In this document: piece by piece, positions 35,102 through 43,222 of the stretch | Layout: each line of letters opens with the position of its first letter | How positions within the stretch are numbered: position 1 is the first letter of the stretch | DNA from: Christiangramia sabulilitoris | GTDB lineage: Bacteria; Bacteroidota; Bacteroidia; Flavobacteriales; Flavobacteriaceae | Length of the DNA stretch: 64,000 bases | Assembly: GCF_007050985.1 (NCBI RefSeq) | Contig: NZ_VHSF01000001.1 | Coordinates: 372,001 to 436,000 of the forward strand | Direction of reading: 5' to 3' | Notes under the pieces: generated by a model | What the model saw: only the letters and a program-made list of their open reading frames with translations | What the model was told of the DNA's origin: nothing | Databases searched by the model: none | Program-made: the position numbers and the translations under genes

Positions 35102-35112
35102 GATTTCTGTTT

Positions 35113-35559
35113 TTAGTCTATTTGTATTATTTTATTGGTTGTTTTATTAAATTCCTTGAGGTAAACCAGGTCAGATTTACCTTCGTTCATTATTTGAGAA
35201 ACCATGGCCAGGGTTTCCCTTGCTTTTTCAAGAGCTACCTCTTCCTCTGTAATCGTTCCCAAATCATTCTCATTTAAGCGACTACTGGTATCATTAAAAA
35301 AGAACAGACCCAGGGCAAGTATAAGAATGGCAGCAACAGAAGACCAGGCATACCAGTTTTTTCTCGGGTTAATCTCAGGTTCTTTCCTTAATTTTTCCTG
35401 CGCCTGATGGTTAGCATAGGTGAATATCATCTGGTAACTTCTCAAATATTCCGGAACATCATTATTAAGAAAATAATTACGAAGTATTTTTTCCTCAGCC
35501 AGGGAAGTTTCTCCTTCTTCGTAGCGTGCTAACAGCCTTTCGATCTTATCTAATTCCAT
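35113..35559 (-). CDS. Membrane protein, candidate anti-sigma factor
   Basis: 148 residues. A cytoplasmic N-terminal region (MELDKIERLLARYEEGETSLAEEKILRNYFLN, marker 1-32) resembles zinc-less anti-sigma domains. One membrane segment (WYAWSSVAAILILALGLFFF, ~69-88) and an extracytoplasmic helical part (~90-148) follow. It overlaps the sigma factor gene by 14 bases. The size, topology and overlap are those of an anti-sigma factor, but no ASD signature is unambiguous; the role is inferred. Confidence 0.8.
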   Translation of the reverse strand: MELDKIERLLARYEEGETSLAEEKILRNYFLNNDVPEYLRSYQMIFTYANHQAQEKLRKEPEINPRKNWYAWSSVAAILILALGLFFFNDTSSRLNENDLGTITEEEVALEKARETLAMVSQIMNEGKSDLVYLKEFNKTTNKIIQID

Positions 35560-36055
35560 AGTTGTGTTTTTTTATCAATTGTTCCCTGATTGCTTTTCTG
35601 GCCCGGGATAAGGCCACTCTGATTGCTGTCTGCTTCATTTCCATAATTTCAGCGATCTCTTCAAAATCATATTGTTCAATATCTCTTAACTGAAATATCA
35701 TTTTTTGTTGTTCAGGCAAACCGGCAATTATCCTGCTTAACCATTGGATTTCGTCATTAACTTCAATCTCAGTTTGCAAGGAGCTATTACTGCTTTCATA
35801 ATTTTGATGAACGATACGCAGATTATTGTTCTGCTTTGATTTTAACTGATCTAAACAGTAATTCCGGGTAACGGTCATGGCAAAAGCTTCAACATTGGCA
35901 TAGTGCTTGATTCTATTCTTACGATTCCAAAGTTTGAGGATCACCTCCTGTGTGGCATCTTCAGCTGCTTCTCTTGAGGTAAGTAGCCTAAGAGCCAAAC
36001 GATACATTTTATCCTTTACCGGATTAATAATATTCAGGAAGGTAGATTCTTTCAT
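35546..36055 (-). CDS. ECF-type RNA polymerase sigma factor
   Basis: 169 residues. Sigma region 2 is at ~10-75 (KDKMYRLALRLLTSREAAEDATQEVILKLWNR, with the DATQEVxLKLW core). Region 4 is at ~110-160 (LPEQQKMIFQLRDIEQYDFEEIAEIMEMKQTAIRVALSRARKAIRE). Region 3 is absent, as in ECF sigmas. It probably transcribes its own operon (candidate anti-sigma, two DUF4252 proteins) and perhaps the divergent S41 protease. The inducing signal is unknown. Confidence 0.94.
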   Translation of the reverse strand: MKESTFLNIINPVKDKMYRLALRLLTSREAAEDATQEVILKLWNRKNRIKHYANVEAFAMTVTRNYCLDQLKSKQNNNLRIVHQNYESSNSSLQTEIEVNDEIQWLSRIIAGLPEQQKMIFQLRDIEQYDFEEIAEIMEMKQTAIRVALSRARKAIREQLIKKHNYGIR

Positions 36056-36193
36056 TTGATGTTGGTTAGTTTAAATGCCTTCTCAACTTTACGACGAATC
36101 AGCAATAGTTTTGTTACAAATTATTTTTTTATTCTATTTAAGTAGCTATTTTTAGCGAAAATTGTTATAAAAATGTTAACCCTAAATGCTAAT

Positions 36194-37699
36194 ATGAAAT
36201 TGAGAAATTTTTTACCAATAGCAATGCTTGCCATGGCATTGTTCGTTTCGTGTTCAGATGATGATATCGCTGAACCAGAAACTACAGAATTACCGGGCGA
36301 AGTGCCAGATAGCAACGTGCAACTGGAAATAAAAGATTTTCTATGGAAAGCGATGAATAACATCTATTTATATAAAGAAGATGTTCCATTTCTAGCCGAT
36401 GATTACTTTGCCACCCAGACCGAATTAAATAACTGGTTAGCTAACTGGGATTCTCCGGAAGAATTATTTTATGAGGGCCTGGCATACAATTATCCTAATG
36501 TAGATAGATTTAGCTGGGTAGTATCTGATTATGAAGTGCTTGAAAGCCAGTTTCAGGGTACCGGAAAATCTGCCGGTTTTACTTATGGCTGGTCTTATGC
36601 ACCTAATAGTACTACAGAGGTTATTGCCTATATTCTTTACGTTGCTCCAGGGGGACCTGCAGATGTTGCCGGTTTAAAGCGTGGTGATTTTATTTCTGAA
36701 GTAAATGGTGAGACTATCACGATTAATAATTACAATAAAGGAATTTTAAGTCCAGATTTCTTAGAGGTAGGCTTATCTACTATAGAAAATGGAGCGCTTG
36801 TACCACAGGAAGGCACTCTTGAAATTACCAAAACTTCATTTAAGGAAGATACTTCGCCCATTAGTAAAGTGTTCATTGTAGACGGCGTTAGAGTCGGCTA
36901 TTTGTATCTTTCGTCCTTCTTAGGTGAATTTGGAGTTGACGACGTAAAATTAAACGATGCCTTTGGATTTTTTGATTCCGAAAATATTGATGAATTAATT
37001 GTCGATCTAAGATATAACCGTGGTGGTTATTCTGAATTTTCCGCTGACCTTGGAAGTATGGTAACAGGACAGTTTGAAGGGGAAATTTTTACCAAGCAAC
37101 AATGGAATGCACAGTATCAGGCTTATTTTGAGCAGGAAGACCCGGAAAGACTATTGAATAAATTCGATGGTGCTGTCTCCAACGGTGATGCCATTAACGG
37201 ATTGAATTTAAATCGCGTATATGTATTGGGAACCGGCAGAAGTTTTTCAGCTAGTGAAAGCTTTATTATTGGCTTAGAACCTTACATCGATGTTGTTCAT
37301 GTTGGAACAGAAACAGGAGGAAAATTCCAGGGTTCTGTAACTCTTTATGACGGTGATGGTTTCGGAAAACAAAATATAAACACGAACCATAAATATGCCG
37401 TACAACCTTTGGTTTACAAATTCGCTAACGCCAATGGATTTACAGATTTTGTAGATGGCCTTGTTCCGGATATCGTAAAAGAAGAAGACATATTAAACCT
37501 TGGTCAATTGGGAGAACTTGATGAACCATTGCTAGCCAGAGCTGTTGCAGATATTACTGGTAGCGCAGACAGATCATTCTTGTCTGAAGGTCCTAAACTC
37601 CAGAAGATCAAAGTCGAAGAAGAAAGAGGATTCTTTATAGAAACACCGCTTACGGGTAAGGAATTGCCAATAAAAAAGAGATTGTTTGAAGAAAAATAA
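36194..37699 (+). CDS. S41 family peptidase, lipoprotein (C-terminal processing protease type)
   Basis: 501 residues from ATG 36194. The lipoprotein signal MKLRNFLPIAMLAMALFVSC (Cys20) leads to a helical N domain, a PDZ domain with APGGPADVAGLKRGDFISEVNG (~150-175), and a peptidase core. The nucleophile is in GTGRSFSASESFIIGLE and the general-base Lys in GTETGGKFQGS, the Ser/Lys dyad of CtpA proteases. It is outer-membrane or periplasm anchored. ATG 36173, preceded by ATAAAA, would add seven residues (LTLNAN-) before an equally good signal; I prefer 36194. It diverges from the sigma factor gene with ~120 bases between. Confidence 0.92.
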   Translation: MKLRNFLPIAMLAMALFVSCSDDDIAEPETTELPGEVPDSNVQLEIKDFLWKAMNNIYLYKEDVPFLADDYFATQTELNNWLANWDSPEELFYEGLAYNYPNVDRFSWVVSDYEVLESQFQGTGKSAGFTYGWSYAPNSTTEVIAYILYVAPGGPADVAGLKRGDFISEVNGETITINNYNKGILSPDFLEVGLSTIENGALVPQEGTLEITKTSFKEDTSPISKVFIVDGVRVGYLYLSSFLGEFGVDDVKLNDAFGFFDSENIDELIVDLRYNRGGYSEFSADLGSMVTGQFEGEIFTKQQWNAQYQAYFEQEDPERLLNKFDGAVSNGDAINGLNLNRVYVLGTGRSFSASESFIIGLEPYIDVVHVGTETGGKFQGSVTLYDGDGFGKQNINTNHKYAVQPLVYKFANANGFTDFVDGLVPDIVKEEDILNLGQLGELDEPLLARAVADITGSADRSFLSEGPKLQKIKVEEERGFFIETPLTGKELPIKKRLFEEK

Positions 37700-37736
37700 T
37701 GAGTAATAATATACTCTAAATTAAAATACAGGCAAT

Positions 37737-37769
37737 AAAAAACCCTCGCTTTCGGCGAGGGTTTTTTAT
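37737..37769. terminator. Bidirectional intrinsic terminator
   Basis: AAAAAACCCTCGC / GCGAGGGTTTTTT stem with loop TTTCG, between the convergent S41 protease and the btuB operon. Confidence 0.92.
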
Positions 37770-37782
37770 TGCTTCAAACTTT

Positions 37783-38853
37783 CTAATTAAAGTATACACC
37801 GTTAGGATTAATTCCGGTATTAAATTGATCCAGTAAACTTCCATCATTCAGATCATAGATATATAGATTTCCATTCCCGGTAAAATCAGCTCTGGGAGAA
37901 GCTACATATACTTTATTTTCATGGATCGCGAAGCCATAAAGAAAGGCCACTTCTTCAAAGCTGTACTCTTCAGTTACGGGCAACGCATTACCAGGCTCAT
38001 ATTTATATAAAGACTTCCCAATGGTCATATAAGCAGAATTCCCGACCAGGTTTAAATTGGCAGGATGAATGGTTTTATCTGGAAATTGAAAACTCTCCGC
38101 AACCTCATTGGTGCCAAGATCGATTCTACTCAATTCCCCGGCTGTTTCAACATCTGCATAAGAAGGTTTTCCCGCGGCTAGAACCCAAAGATCATTTCCA
38201 TTTATAGTCATAGAGTTTGGCAGGTCCCCTACCTCTATTTCTTTAACAACGCTATTTACCTGACTGTCGATCAAACTTATAAGGTTATTGAATGAAAACC
38301 CGCCTTTATGCGCTACGTATATAGAGGTATTATGAGCTATCATCTTCTCAGGCCCTTCAGCTACGTTAATAGATTCATCAAAACTGAAATCTGCCAAATT
38401 AAAAACTGCGACAAAGTCGTCATCCGGGTTCGTGCCGTCTCCCCAATTAGTTACATATATTTTATTTCCGATTATTTCAGCAAATCGCGGATTAGATAAA
38501 TTCGTAGTAATTGCTCCCAAACTTTCAAATGTGTACCTGTTTACAATTTCAATTTTATTCGAAACGTTAACCACGATCATAGCAAGATTCTCATGTAATT
38601 CAATACTTTGCGCGGTGTCGCCAAGGGAATATCCATTTACATCATTAAAAATTCCGCTGAGATTTAATTGATCTTCAGAATTTATAAAGCTCACCGACGC
38701 ATTAGCCGATCCAAAATTTCCTTCATTTAATACTATTATTCCCGATTCAAATTGCGCTTCCTGCTCCGGGGCAGGACAACATTCACTGTCATCATCGCAG
38801 CTCTGGGATAAAAATGCCAGTGCAAATACCAATAATAAATTCTTGTAATTCAT
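37783..38853 (-). CDS. btuG: YncE-like beta-propeller lipoprotein, probable BtuG (surface B12-binding)
   Basis: 356 residues: lipoprotein signal MNYKNLLLVFALAFLSQSC (Cys19) followed by DDDSECC, an acidic start typical of surface-exported Bacteroidota lipoproteins. The rest is a seven-blade propeller: repeated units such as GSANASVSFINSEDQL, FVAVFNLADFSFDESINVAEGPEKM, SLIDSQVNSVVKEIEVGDLPNSM and NLYIYDLNDGSLLDQFNTGINPNGV. In Bacteroides, BtuG proteins of this fold bind cobalamin extremely tightly on the BtuB receptor. Position directly after btuB under the same riboswitch supports that role. A second iron- or siderophore-type role is less likely. Confidence 0.85.
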   Translation of the reverse strand: MNYKNLLLVFALAFLSQSCDDDSECCPAPEQEAQFESGIIVLNEGNFGSANASVSFINSEDQLNLSGIFNDVNGYSLGDTAQSIELHENLAMIVVNVSNKIEIVNRYTFESLGAITTNLSNPRFAEIIGNKIYVTNWGDGTNPDDDFVAVFNLADFSFDESINVAEGPEKMIAHNTSIYVAHKGGFSFNNLISLIDSQVNSVVKEIEVGDLPNSMTINGNDLWVLAAGKPSYADVETAGELSRIDLGTNEVAESFQFPDKTIHPANLNLVGNSAYMTIGKSLYKYEPGNALPVTEEYSFEEVAFLYGFAIHENKVYVASPRADFTGNGNLYIYDLNDGSLLDQFNTGINPNGVYFN

Positions 38854-38855
38854 AA

Positions 38856-40685
38856 TTAAAATTTAAGTGTTAGTGTAGTTCTGTAAGACCTGCCAGGCAT
38901 AATTCGTGAAGGCAGACTTTCATATTTTTTGTTAAATGCGTTATCTATGGTGGCGCTTAGGTTTATCTCAGGTTTAGTATTCAGGGTATAGCTAACCCCA
39001 AGGTTTGCCAGAGTATATCCATCCAGTTGGTACTCATTATCACTGGAAGTATAAATACTACCGTTGTAGAGCGATTGTAAATTCAATGAAAACCGTTTTA
39101 TTGAATAACCGGCTGAAATAGTTGCTTTGTTCCCGGGAACATAAATCAATTGATTATCTGTTTCTTTATCGATAGAGCGGGTAAAGGCATAAGTCCCGGT
39201 TAGATTGAGATCATTTCCATAAAAGCTTGTTTTCCATTCAGCAAAAGCTTCGATCCCATAATTATAGACCTCTTTTGTGTTTACAGGTCGCCACAAGCCT
39301 GTAGCATCAGGGGTCCACCGTATAAGGTTCTCTATATCTATCACATAAGCTGAAAGATCTATTTTGAAATTTTCAAATACTATACCCGATCCAATCTCTG
39401 CCTGCAGCGAGGTTTCAGGATCAAGATCTGGATTACCACCATTCTGCCAGAACAGATCATTAATTGTGGGCATCCTGAAATTCCTGGAAGAATTGAACCG
39501 AAGGAGATAATTTTCGGAAAGCTGAAAAGATAAACCTGCAGAAAATAACAAGGGAGACTTATAGCTATCTGTGATCTCCTGCCTGAAACTCAGCTGGTAA
39601 TTAAATTTTTCAATGTTGTGATCCCAGAGAAACGAGATTCCCCCAATTTTTCTCTTTGCATGAAATATCCCCGTACCTTCTCCATTAACGTCAGTGTAAT
39701 CTGCGATAACGTTCAGTTTTGTGTTATCAGTAATCCTGTATCCAAGGTCATACTTGATGATCGCCGTTTCAGCTTCGCCAAAGTTAAATTCAGAACTTTC
39801 CCGGTTTTCGTAGTATTCAAACTTTTCTTTGATCCACGCGAACTTTAGATTGCTATTCAAATTTCCGGAGAAGTATTTCCATTCCAGCAAATTCCTGGAA
39901 TTTTCATCTACATATTTACTGTTGGAATTCAGGTTGATAGTGCCCGAAAATCCTCTTTCTCCCTGGTAATAATTTGAATAGAATTTTAAAAGGTGCCTGG
40001 AATCCAGCCAGTGCGCAATTGAGGCATTGACCGAGGCATTATAGAAATCTCCGTTTTCATTAATTAACTCCGTACCGGTATACTTGTAATCATTTACAGA
40101 ACTTATACCCGAAATCCCAATACTTAAACTTGTTTTTTCAGAAGAGAAATCTCCTTTATAATTTGCCTGAATAGTTTCAAAACTACCCACTCCCGTGCTA
40201 ATTCTATTATTTACACTGCCATTGAATTGAAAATCATCATTCAAATGAATAGTTCCCCCAATCGCTCCACTCCCGTAAACCACGCTTCCACCTCCGGGCT
40301 TTACACTCACATTATCATAAACCCTGGTATTTATCGTATTGAAATCTGTCTGCCCGGTAAATTGAGAATTTATATTGATGCCATTCCAGACCACCGCAGT
40401 TTGAGCGGCTCCCGTTCCCCTAACAGATGCTGAAGCAACCATTCCGTAACCGTTTTCACGAAAGAAAAATGGTGAATTGAATTTTAAGAGGGAGGTAAGT
40501 AATGGTTCTGATTGCTGAATAACTGAATCTTCCAGCTTCCTAACCAGCTGAGCTTTTGAATTGTTAATCAATTTAGCATCGCTAAGCACAACCTCATCAA
40601 GCCAGTTGATGGAATCGATCTGTGCCGATGCAGACGTACAACAGCAAATTGATATAGTAAATAATAGATTTAGAAGTTTTTTCAT
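38856..40685 (-). CDS. btuB: TonB-dependent outer-membrane vitamin B12 receptor BtuB
   Basis: 609 residues. A signal peptide (MKKLLNLLFTISICCCTSASAQ) precedes a plug domain with VASASVRGTGAAQTAVVWNGININS and KPGGGSVVYGSGAIGGTIHLND (~85-150). The 22-strand barrel ends in TTLTLKF with the C-terminal Phe required for assembly. It belongs to the BtuB/FepA class, not the SusC class (no carboxypeptidase-like N domain). The cobalamin riboswitch in its leader and the adjoining btuG and btuFCD genes identify cobalamin as substrate. Confidence 0.94.
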   Translation of the reverse strand: MKKLLNLLFTISICCCTSASAQIDSINWLDEVVLSDAKLINNSKAQLVRKLEDSVIQQSEPLLTSLLKFNSPFFFRENGYGMVASASVRGTGAAQTAVVWNGININSQFTGQTDFNTINTRVYDNVSVKPGGGSVVYGSGAIGGTIHLNDDFQFNGSVNNRISTGVGSFETIQANYKGDFSSEKTSLSIGISGISSVNDYKYTGTELINENGDFYNASVNASIAHWLDSRHLLKFYSNYYQGERGFSGTINLNSNSKYVDENSRNLLEWKYFSGNLNSNLKFAWIKEKFEYYENRESSEFNFGEAETAIIKYDLGYRITDNTKLNVIADYTDVNGEGTGIFHAKRKIGGISFLWDHNIEKFNYQLSFRQEITDSYKSPLLFSAGLSFQLSENYLLRFNSSRNFRMPTINDLFWQNGGNPDLDPETSLQAEIGSGIVFENFKIDLSAYVIDIENLIRWTPDATGLWRPVNTKEVYNYGIEAFAEWKTSFYGNDLNLTGTYAFTRSIDKETDNQLIYVPGNKATISAGYSIKRFSLNLQSLYNGSIYTSSDNEYQLDGYTLANLGVSYTLNTKPEINLSATIDNAFNKKYESLPSRIMPGRSYRTTLTLKF

Positions 40686-40726
40686 AATCTGCAGACCTTT
40701 ATCCCGAAAGTCACTCGATATTTGTT

Positions 40727-40978
40727 GAAATTCGGGCAGGTCTCCTGGCTCGCGTACTGCAATTCACCTTCCCATCTTAAAAAGACAGTGGTTTGAAGAA
40801 TTATTGCAGCCACCCAAAGGGCTAAGCTTACAGTTGCGGGAACAGCTCAGGTTTATGAAGTAAAAAATATGAAAATGGAATTACGAAATTGAAAATTCGC
40901 TCTTCTAAAATAGCATATTACACTTCCCCTGATTCCCTTTTAATCCACGCAGAATTGTCGGCGTTGAACCAAAATTTC
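40727..40978 (-). ncRNA. Cobalamin riboswitch upstream of btuB
   Basis: The minus strand carries the B12 box GAGCCAGGAGACCTGCC (complement of 40735-40751), the conserved CCGCAACTG segment (near 40831-40839), GGGTGGCTGC and GGGAAGGTG. The closing stem P1 can form from GAAATTTTGGTT at the 5' end (40967-40978) with GACC...AATTTC at the 3' end. The aptamer ends 41 bases before the btuB start. A downstream hairpin (40693-40743) reuses P1 bases and is the likely expression platform. No polyT tract follows, so control is probably translational. Confidence 0.95.
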
Positions 40979-40982
40979 GAGG

Positions 40983-40990
40983 CAAAATTA
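40983..40990 (-). promoter_or_regulatory. -7 element of the btuB riboswitch transcript
   Basis: TAATTTTG on the minus strand matches TAnnTTTG and puts transcription start just before the first P1 strand of the riboswitch. No convincing TTTG lies 19 bases upstream. Confidence 0.6.
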
Positions 40991-41032
40991 AACAATTTAG
41001 TTTGGTAAGTGATCCAAAAAGTTAAATAATCT

Positions 41033-41058
41033 TACTTTTGAGATCAAATCTTTGATCT
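41033..41058 (+). promoter_or_regulatory. -7 element and palindrome at the btuF start
   Basis: TACTTTTG (41033-41040) matches the -7 consensus. It is followed at once by the palindrome AGATCAAATCTTTGATCT (41041-41058), whose last base is the first base of the TTG start. Transcription would begin inside the palindrome, giving a leader of only about 10-15 bases; the palindrome may be an operator or an initiation-blocking hairpin. Confidence 0.5.
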
Positions 41059-42191
41059 TGAAAAAAATCCTCTTCCTCTTATTCATATTTGTGATTTTCT
41101 CCTGCAGGGAGGAAAAGAAGGCAAATACCCAAAAATTAACAGAGGGTTCTCAGGTTAGGATAGAACACGCAAAAGGTTTTAGCATTACCAACTTTAACGG
41201 ATATAGTATAATAAAAGTCAATTCAGCCTGGCCAGATGCGAAGGATCATTTCACATATTTGCTGAAAAAGCAAGGCTCAGAAATTCCTCCAGATCTTAGT
41301 TATGACCAGTTGGTCGAGGTTCCTGTAGAAAAAATAGTCGTTACCTCTACTACCCACATTCCGGCACTTGAAGCTCTTGAAGTAGAAAATAGCCTTAAAG
41401 GTTTTCCCGGACTAAATTATATTTCATCTGAAAAAACAAGAAAGCTTATCAATTCTGGAAGAATTTCCGAGCTGGGACAGAATGAAAATATAAATACCGA
41501 AGTTCTGATAGATCTTTCACCTGATGTAGTAATTGGTTTTGCTATCAACTCCTCAAATAAAAGCTTTGAAACTATACAGAAAACAGGTATTCCTGTCATC
41601 TACAATGGAGACTGGACAGAACGAACGCCTTTGGGTAAAGCTGAATGGATCAAATTTTTTGGAGCACTATATGGGAAAGAAAAGAAAGCTGAGGCCATTT
41701 TCAATGAGATCCAGGAAGAATATCTAGCAGCCAAAAAACTGGCTAAAACTGCTGCTAATGCTCCTGAGGTTATTAGCGGCTCCATGTACAATGATAATTG
41801 GTATATGCCTTATGGCAACTCCTGGCAGGCGCAGTTTATTGAAGATGCCAATGCTAATTATTTGTATTCAGACACCAGTGGTGATGGTAGTCTTTCTCTC
41901 GCGTTTGAAAGTGTACTGGAGAAAGCTGAAGAAGCCGATTATTGGGTTAGTTCCGGGCAATTCACTTCCTATGAGCAATTGTTCAATGAGTCTGAGCACT
42001 ATAAAAGATTTAAAGCTGTTCAGGAAAATAATGTATACAGTGTTAGTTTAACGCAGGGAGAAACAGGGGGGATTTTGTTCTACGAATTGGGTCCTCAAAG
42101 ACCAGATCTCATATTAAAAGATCTTATTTCTATCTTTCATCCTGAACTATTAAAAGATTATGAACCGGTATTTTATAAACCGTTAGATTAA
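41058..42191 (+). CDS. btuF: Cobalamin ABC transporter substrate-binding lipoprotein BtuF
   Basis: 377 residues from TTG 41058. The lipoprotein signal MKKILFLLFIFVIFSC (Cys16) precedes a helical-backbone metal-receptor fold: RIEHAKGFSITNFNGYSIIKV, IVVTSTTHIPALEALE, GLNYISSEKTRKLINSGRISELGQNENINTEVLIDLSPDVVIGF and a long linker helix. It carries B12 in the periplasm to BtuCD; location beside btuB supports cobalamin over ferric siderophore, which the fold alone would not separate. Two TTG codons (41052, 41058) are the only starts; no ATG is available. The stop overlaps btuC by one base (TAATG). Confidence 0.88.
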   Translation: MKKILFLLFIFVIFSCREEKKANTQKLTEGSQVRIEHAKGFSITNFNGYSIIKVNSAWPDAKDHFTYLLKKQGSEIPPDLSYDQLVEVPVEKIVVTSTTHIPALEALEVENSLKGFPGLNYISSEKTRKLINSGRISELGQNENINTEVLIDLSPDVVIGFAINSSNKSFETIQKTGIPVIYNGDWTERTPLGKAEWIKFFGALYGKEKKAEAIFNEIQEEYLAAKKLAKTAANAPEVISGSMYNDNWYMPYGNSWQAQFIEDANANYLYSDTSGDGSLSLAFESVLEKAEEADYWVSSGQFTSYEQLFNESEHYKRFKAVQENNVYSVSLTQGETGGILFYELGPQRPDLILKDLISIFHPELLKDYEPVFYKPLD

Positions 42192-43222
42192 TGTTGAATC
42201 AGAATAAATACACTTTTTCTATCATTTTGCTGTTTCTGGCCTTAATCCTCTCAGGATTATTTAATATTAGTCTGGGCTCTGTCAATATCCCGATTTCTGA
42301 AGTTATTTCATCTTTACTCGGTTTAGAAGTTGAAAAAGATACCTGGAAATATATCATTACCAATTATAGACTGCCAAAAGCAATAACTGCAGTAATTACT
42401 GGATCTGGTTTAGCCGTAAGCGGACTTTTAATGCAAACGCTTTTTAGAAATCCTCTAGCCGGTCCTTATGTACTTGGACTAAGTAGTGGTGCCAGTCTTG
42501 GAGTAGCAATTGTTTTTATGGGTGCTTCTCTTTTTGGAGCTTCCTTCGCTGTAGTCCTACTATCTAAATGGAGCCTGGTTATTGCTTCAAGCATTGGTAG
42601 TTTGTTTGTTTTATTTGCCGTTATCCTGGCTTCTATTCGTTTACGTGATACAATGGCCATATTGATCATAGGATTGATGTTTGCCAGCCTCACCGCAGCT
42701 ATTGTAAGTGTTTTAGCCTACTTTAGCCCTGCTTCTCAATTACAGCAATATGTTTTCTGGTCCTACGGAAGCCTGGGAGATCTTAGCTGGGAGGAAGTCG
42801 GTATTTTAGGAATATTCTGGTTCCTTGGTATACTTATAAGTATTGGCAGCATAAAGAATCTTAATTCATTACTTCTGGGAGAGCAATACGCCAGAAGTTT
42901 AGGAACGAACATCAGGAAGAACAGGATGGCCATTATAATTGCAACTAGCCTGCTAGCCGGAAGCATCACCGCCTTTGCCGGCCCGATTGCCTTTGTAGGG
43001 CTGGCGGTGCCTCACTTAATTAGGCAAATCATCCCTTCTGCCAACCACCTTACCCTGGTACCTGCTGTGATCTTTGGGGGAGCAATCCTGATGCTTTTAT
43101 GTGACATTATCGCACAACTACCGGGAAGCGATTACAGTTTACCCATAAATGCGATAACTTCGCTTATAGGAGCACCGGTGGTCATCTGGCTACTGGTAAG
43201 AAAACGAAAGTTTAATTTTTGA
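42191..43222 (+). CDS. btuC: Cobalamin ABC transporter permease BtuC
   Basis: 343 residues, FecCD family with about ten membrane helices. Motifs: LPKAITAVITGSGLAVSGLLMQTLFRNPLAGPYVLGLSSGASLGVA (marker ~56-101), GLMFASLTAAIVSVLAYFSP, and the ATPase-contact region GPIAFVGLAVPHLIRQIIPSANH (~255-277). It starts in the TAATG overlap with btuF and ends in a one-base overlap with btuD, so translation of the three genes is coupled. Confidence 0.93.
   Translation: MLNQNKYTFSIILLFLALILSGLFNISLGSVNIPISEVISSLLGLEVEKDTWKYIITNYRLPKAITAVITGSGLAVSGLLMQTLFRNPLAGPYVLGLSSGASLGVAIVFMGASLFGASFAVVLLSKWSLVIASSIGSLFVLFAVILASIRLRDTMAILIIGLMFASLTAAIVSVLAYFSPASQLQQYVFWSYGSLGDLSWEEVGILGIFWFLGILISIGSIKNLNSLLLGEQYARSLGTNIRKNRMAIIIATSLLAGSITAFAGPIAFVGLAVPHLIRQIIPSANHLTLVPAVIFGGAILMLLCDIIAQLPGSDYSLPINAITSLIGAPVVIWLLVRKRKFNF

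Noticed and set aside
40979-41052. A second cobalamin riboswitch for btuFCD on the plus strand
   Set aside because: No B12 box, no CCGCAACTG-type segment and no room: only ~50 bases lie between the minus-strand -7 element and the btuF start.
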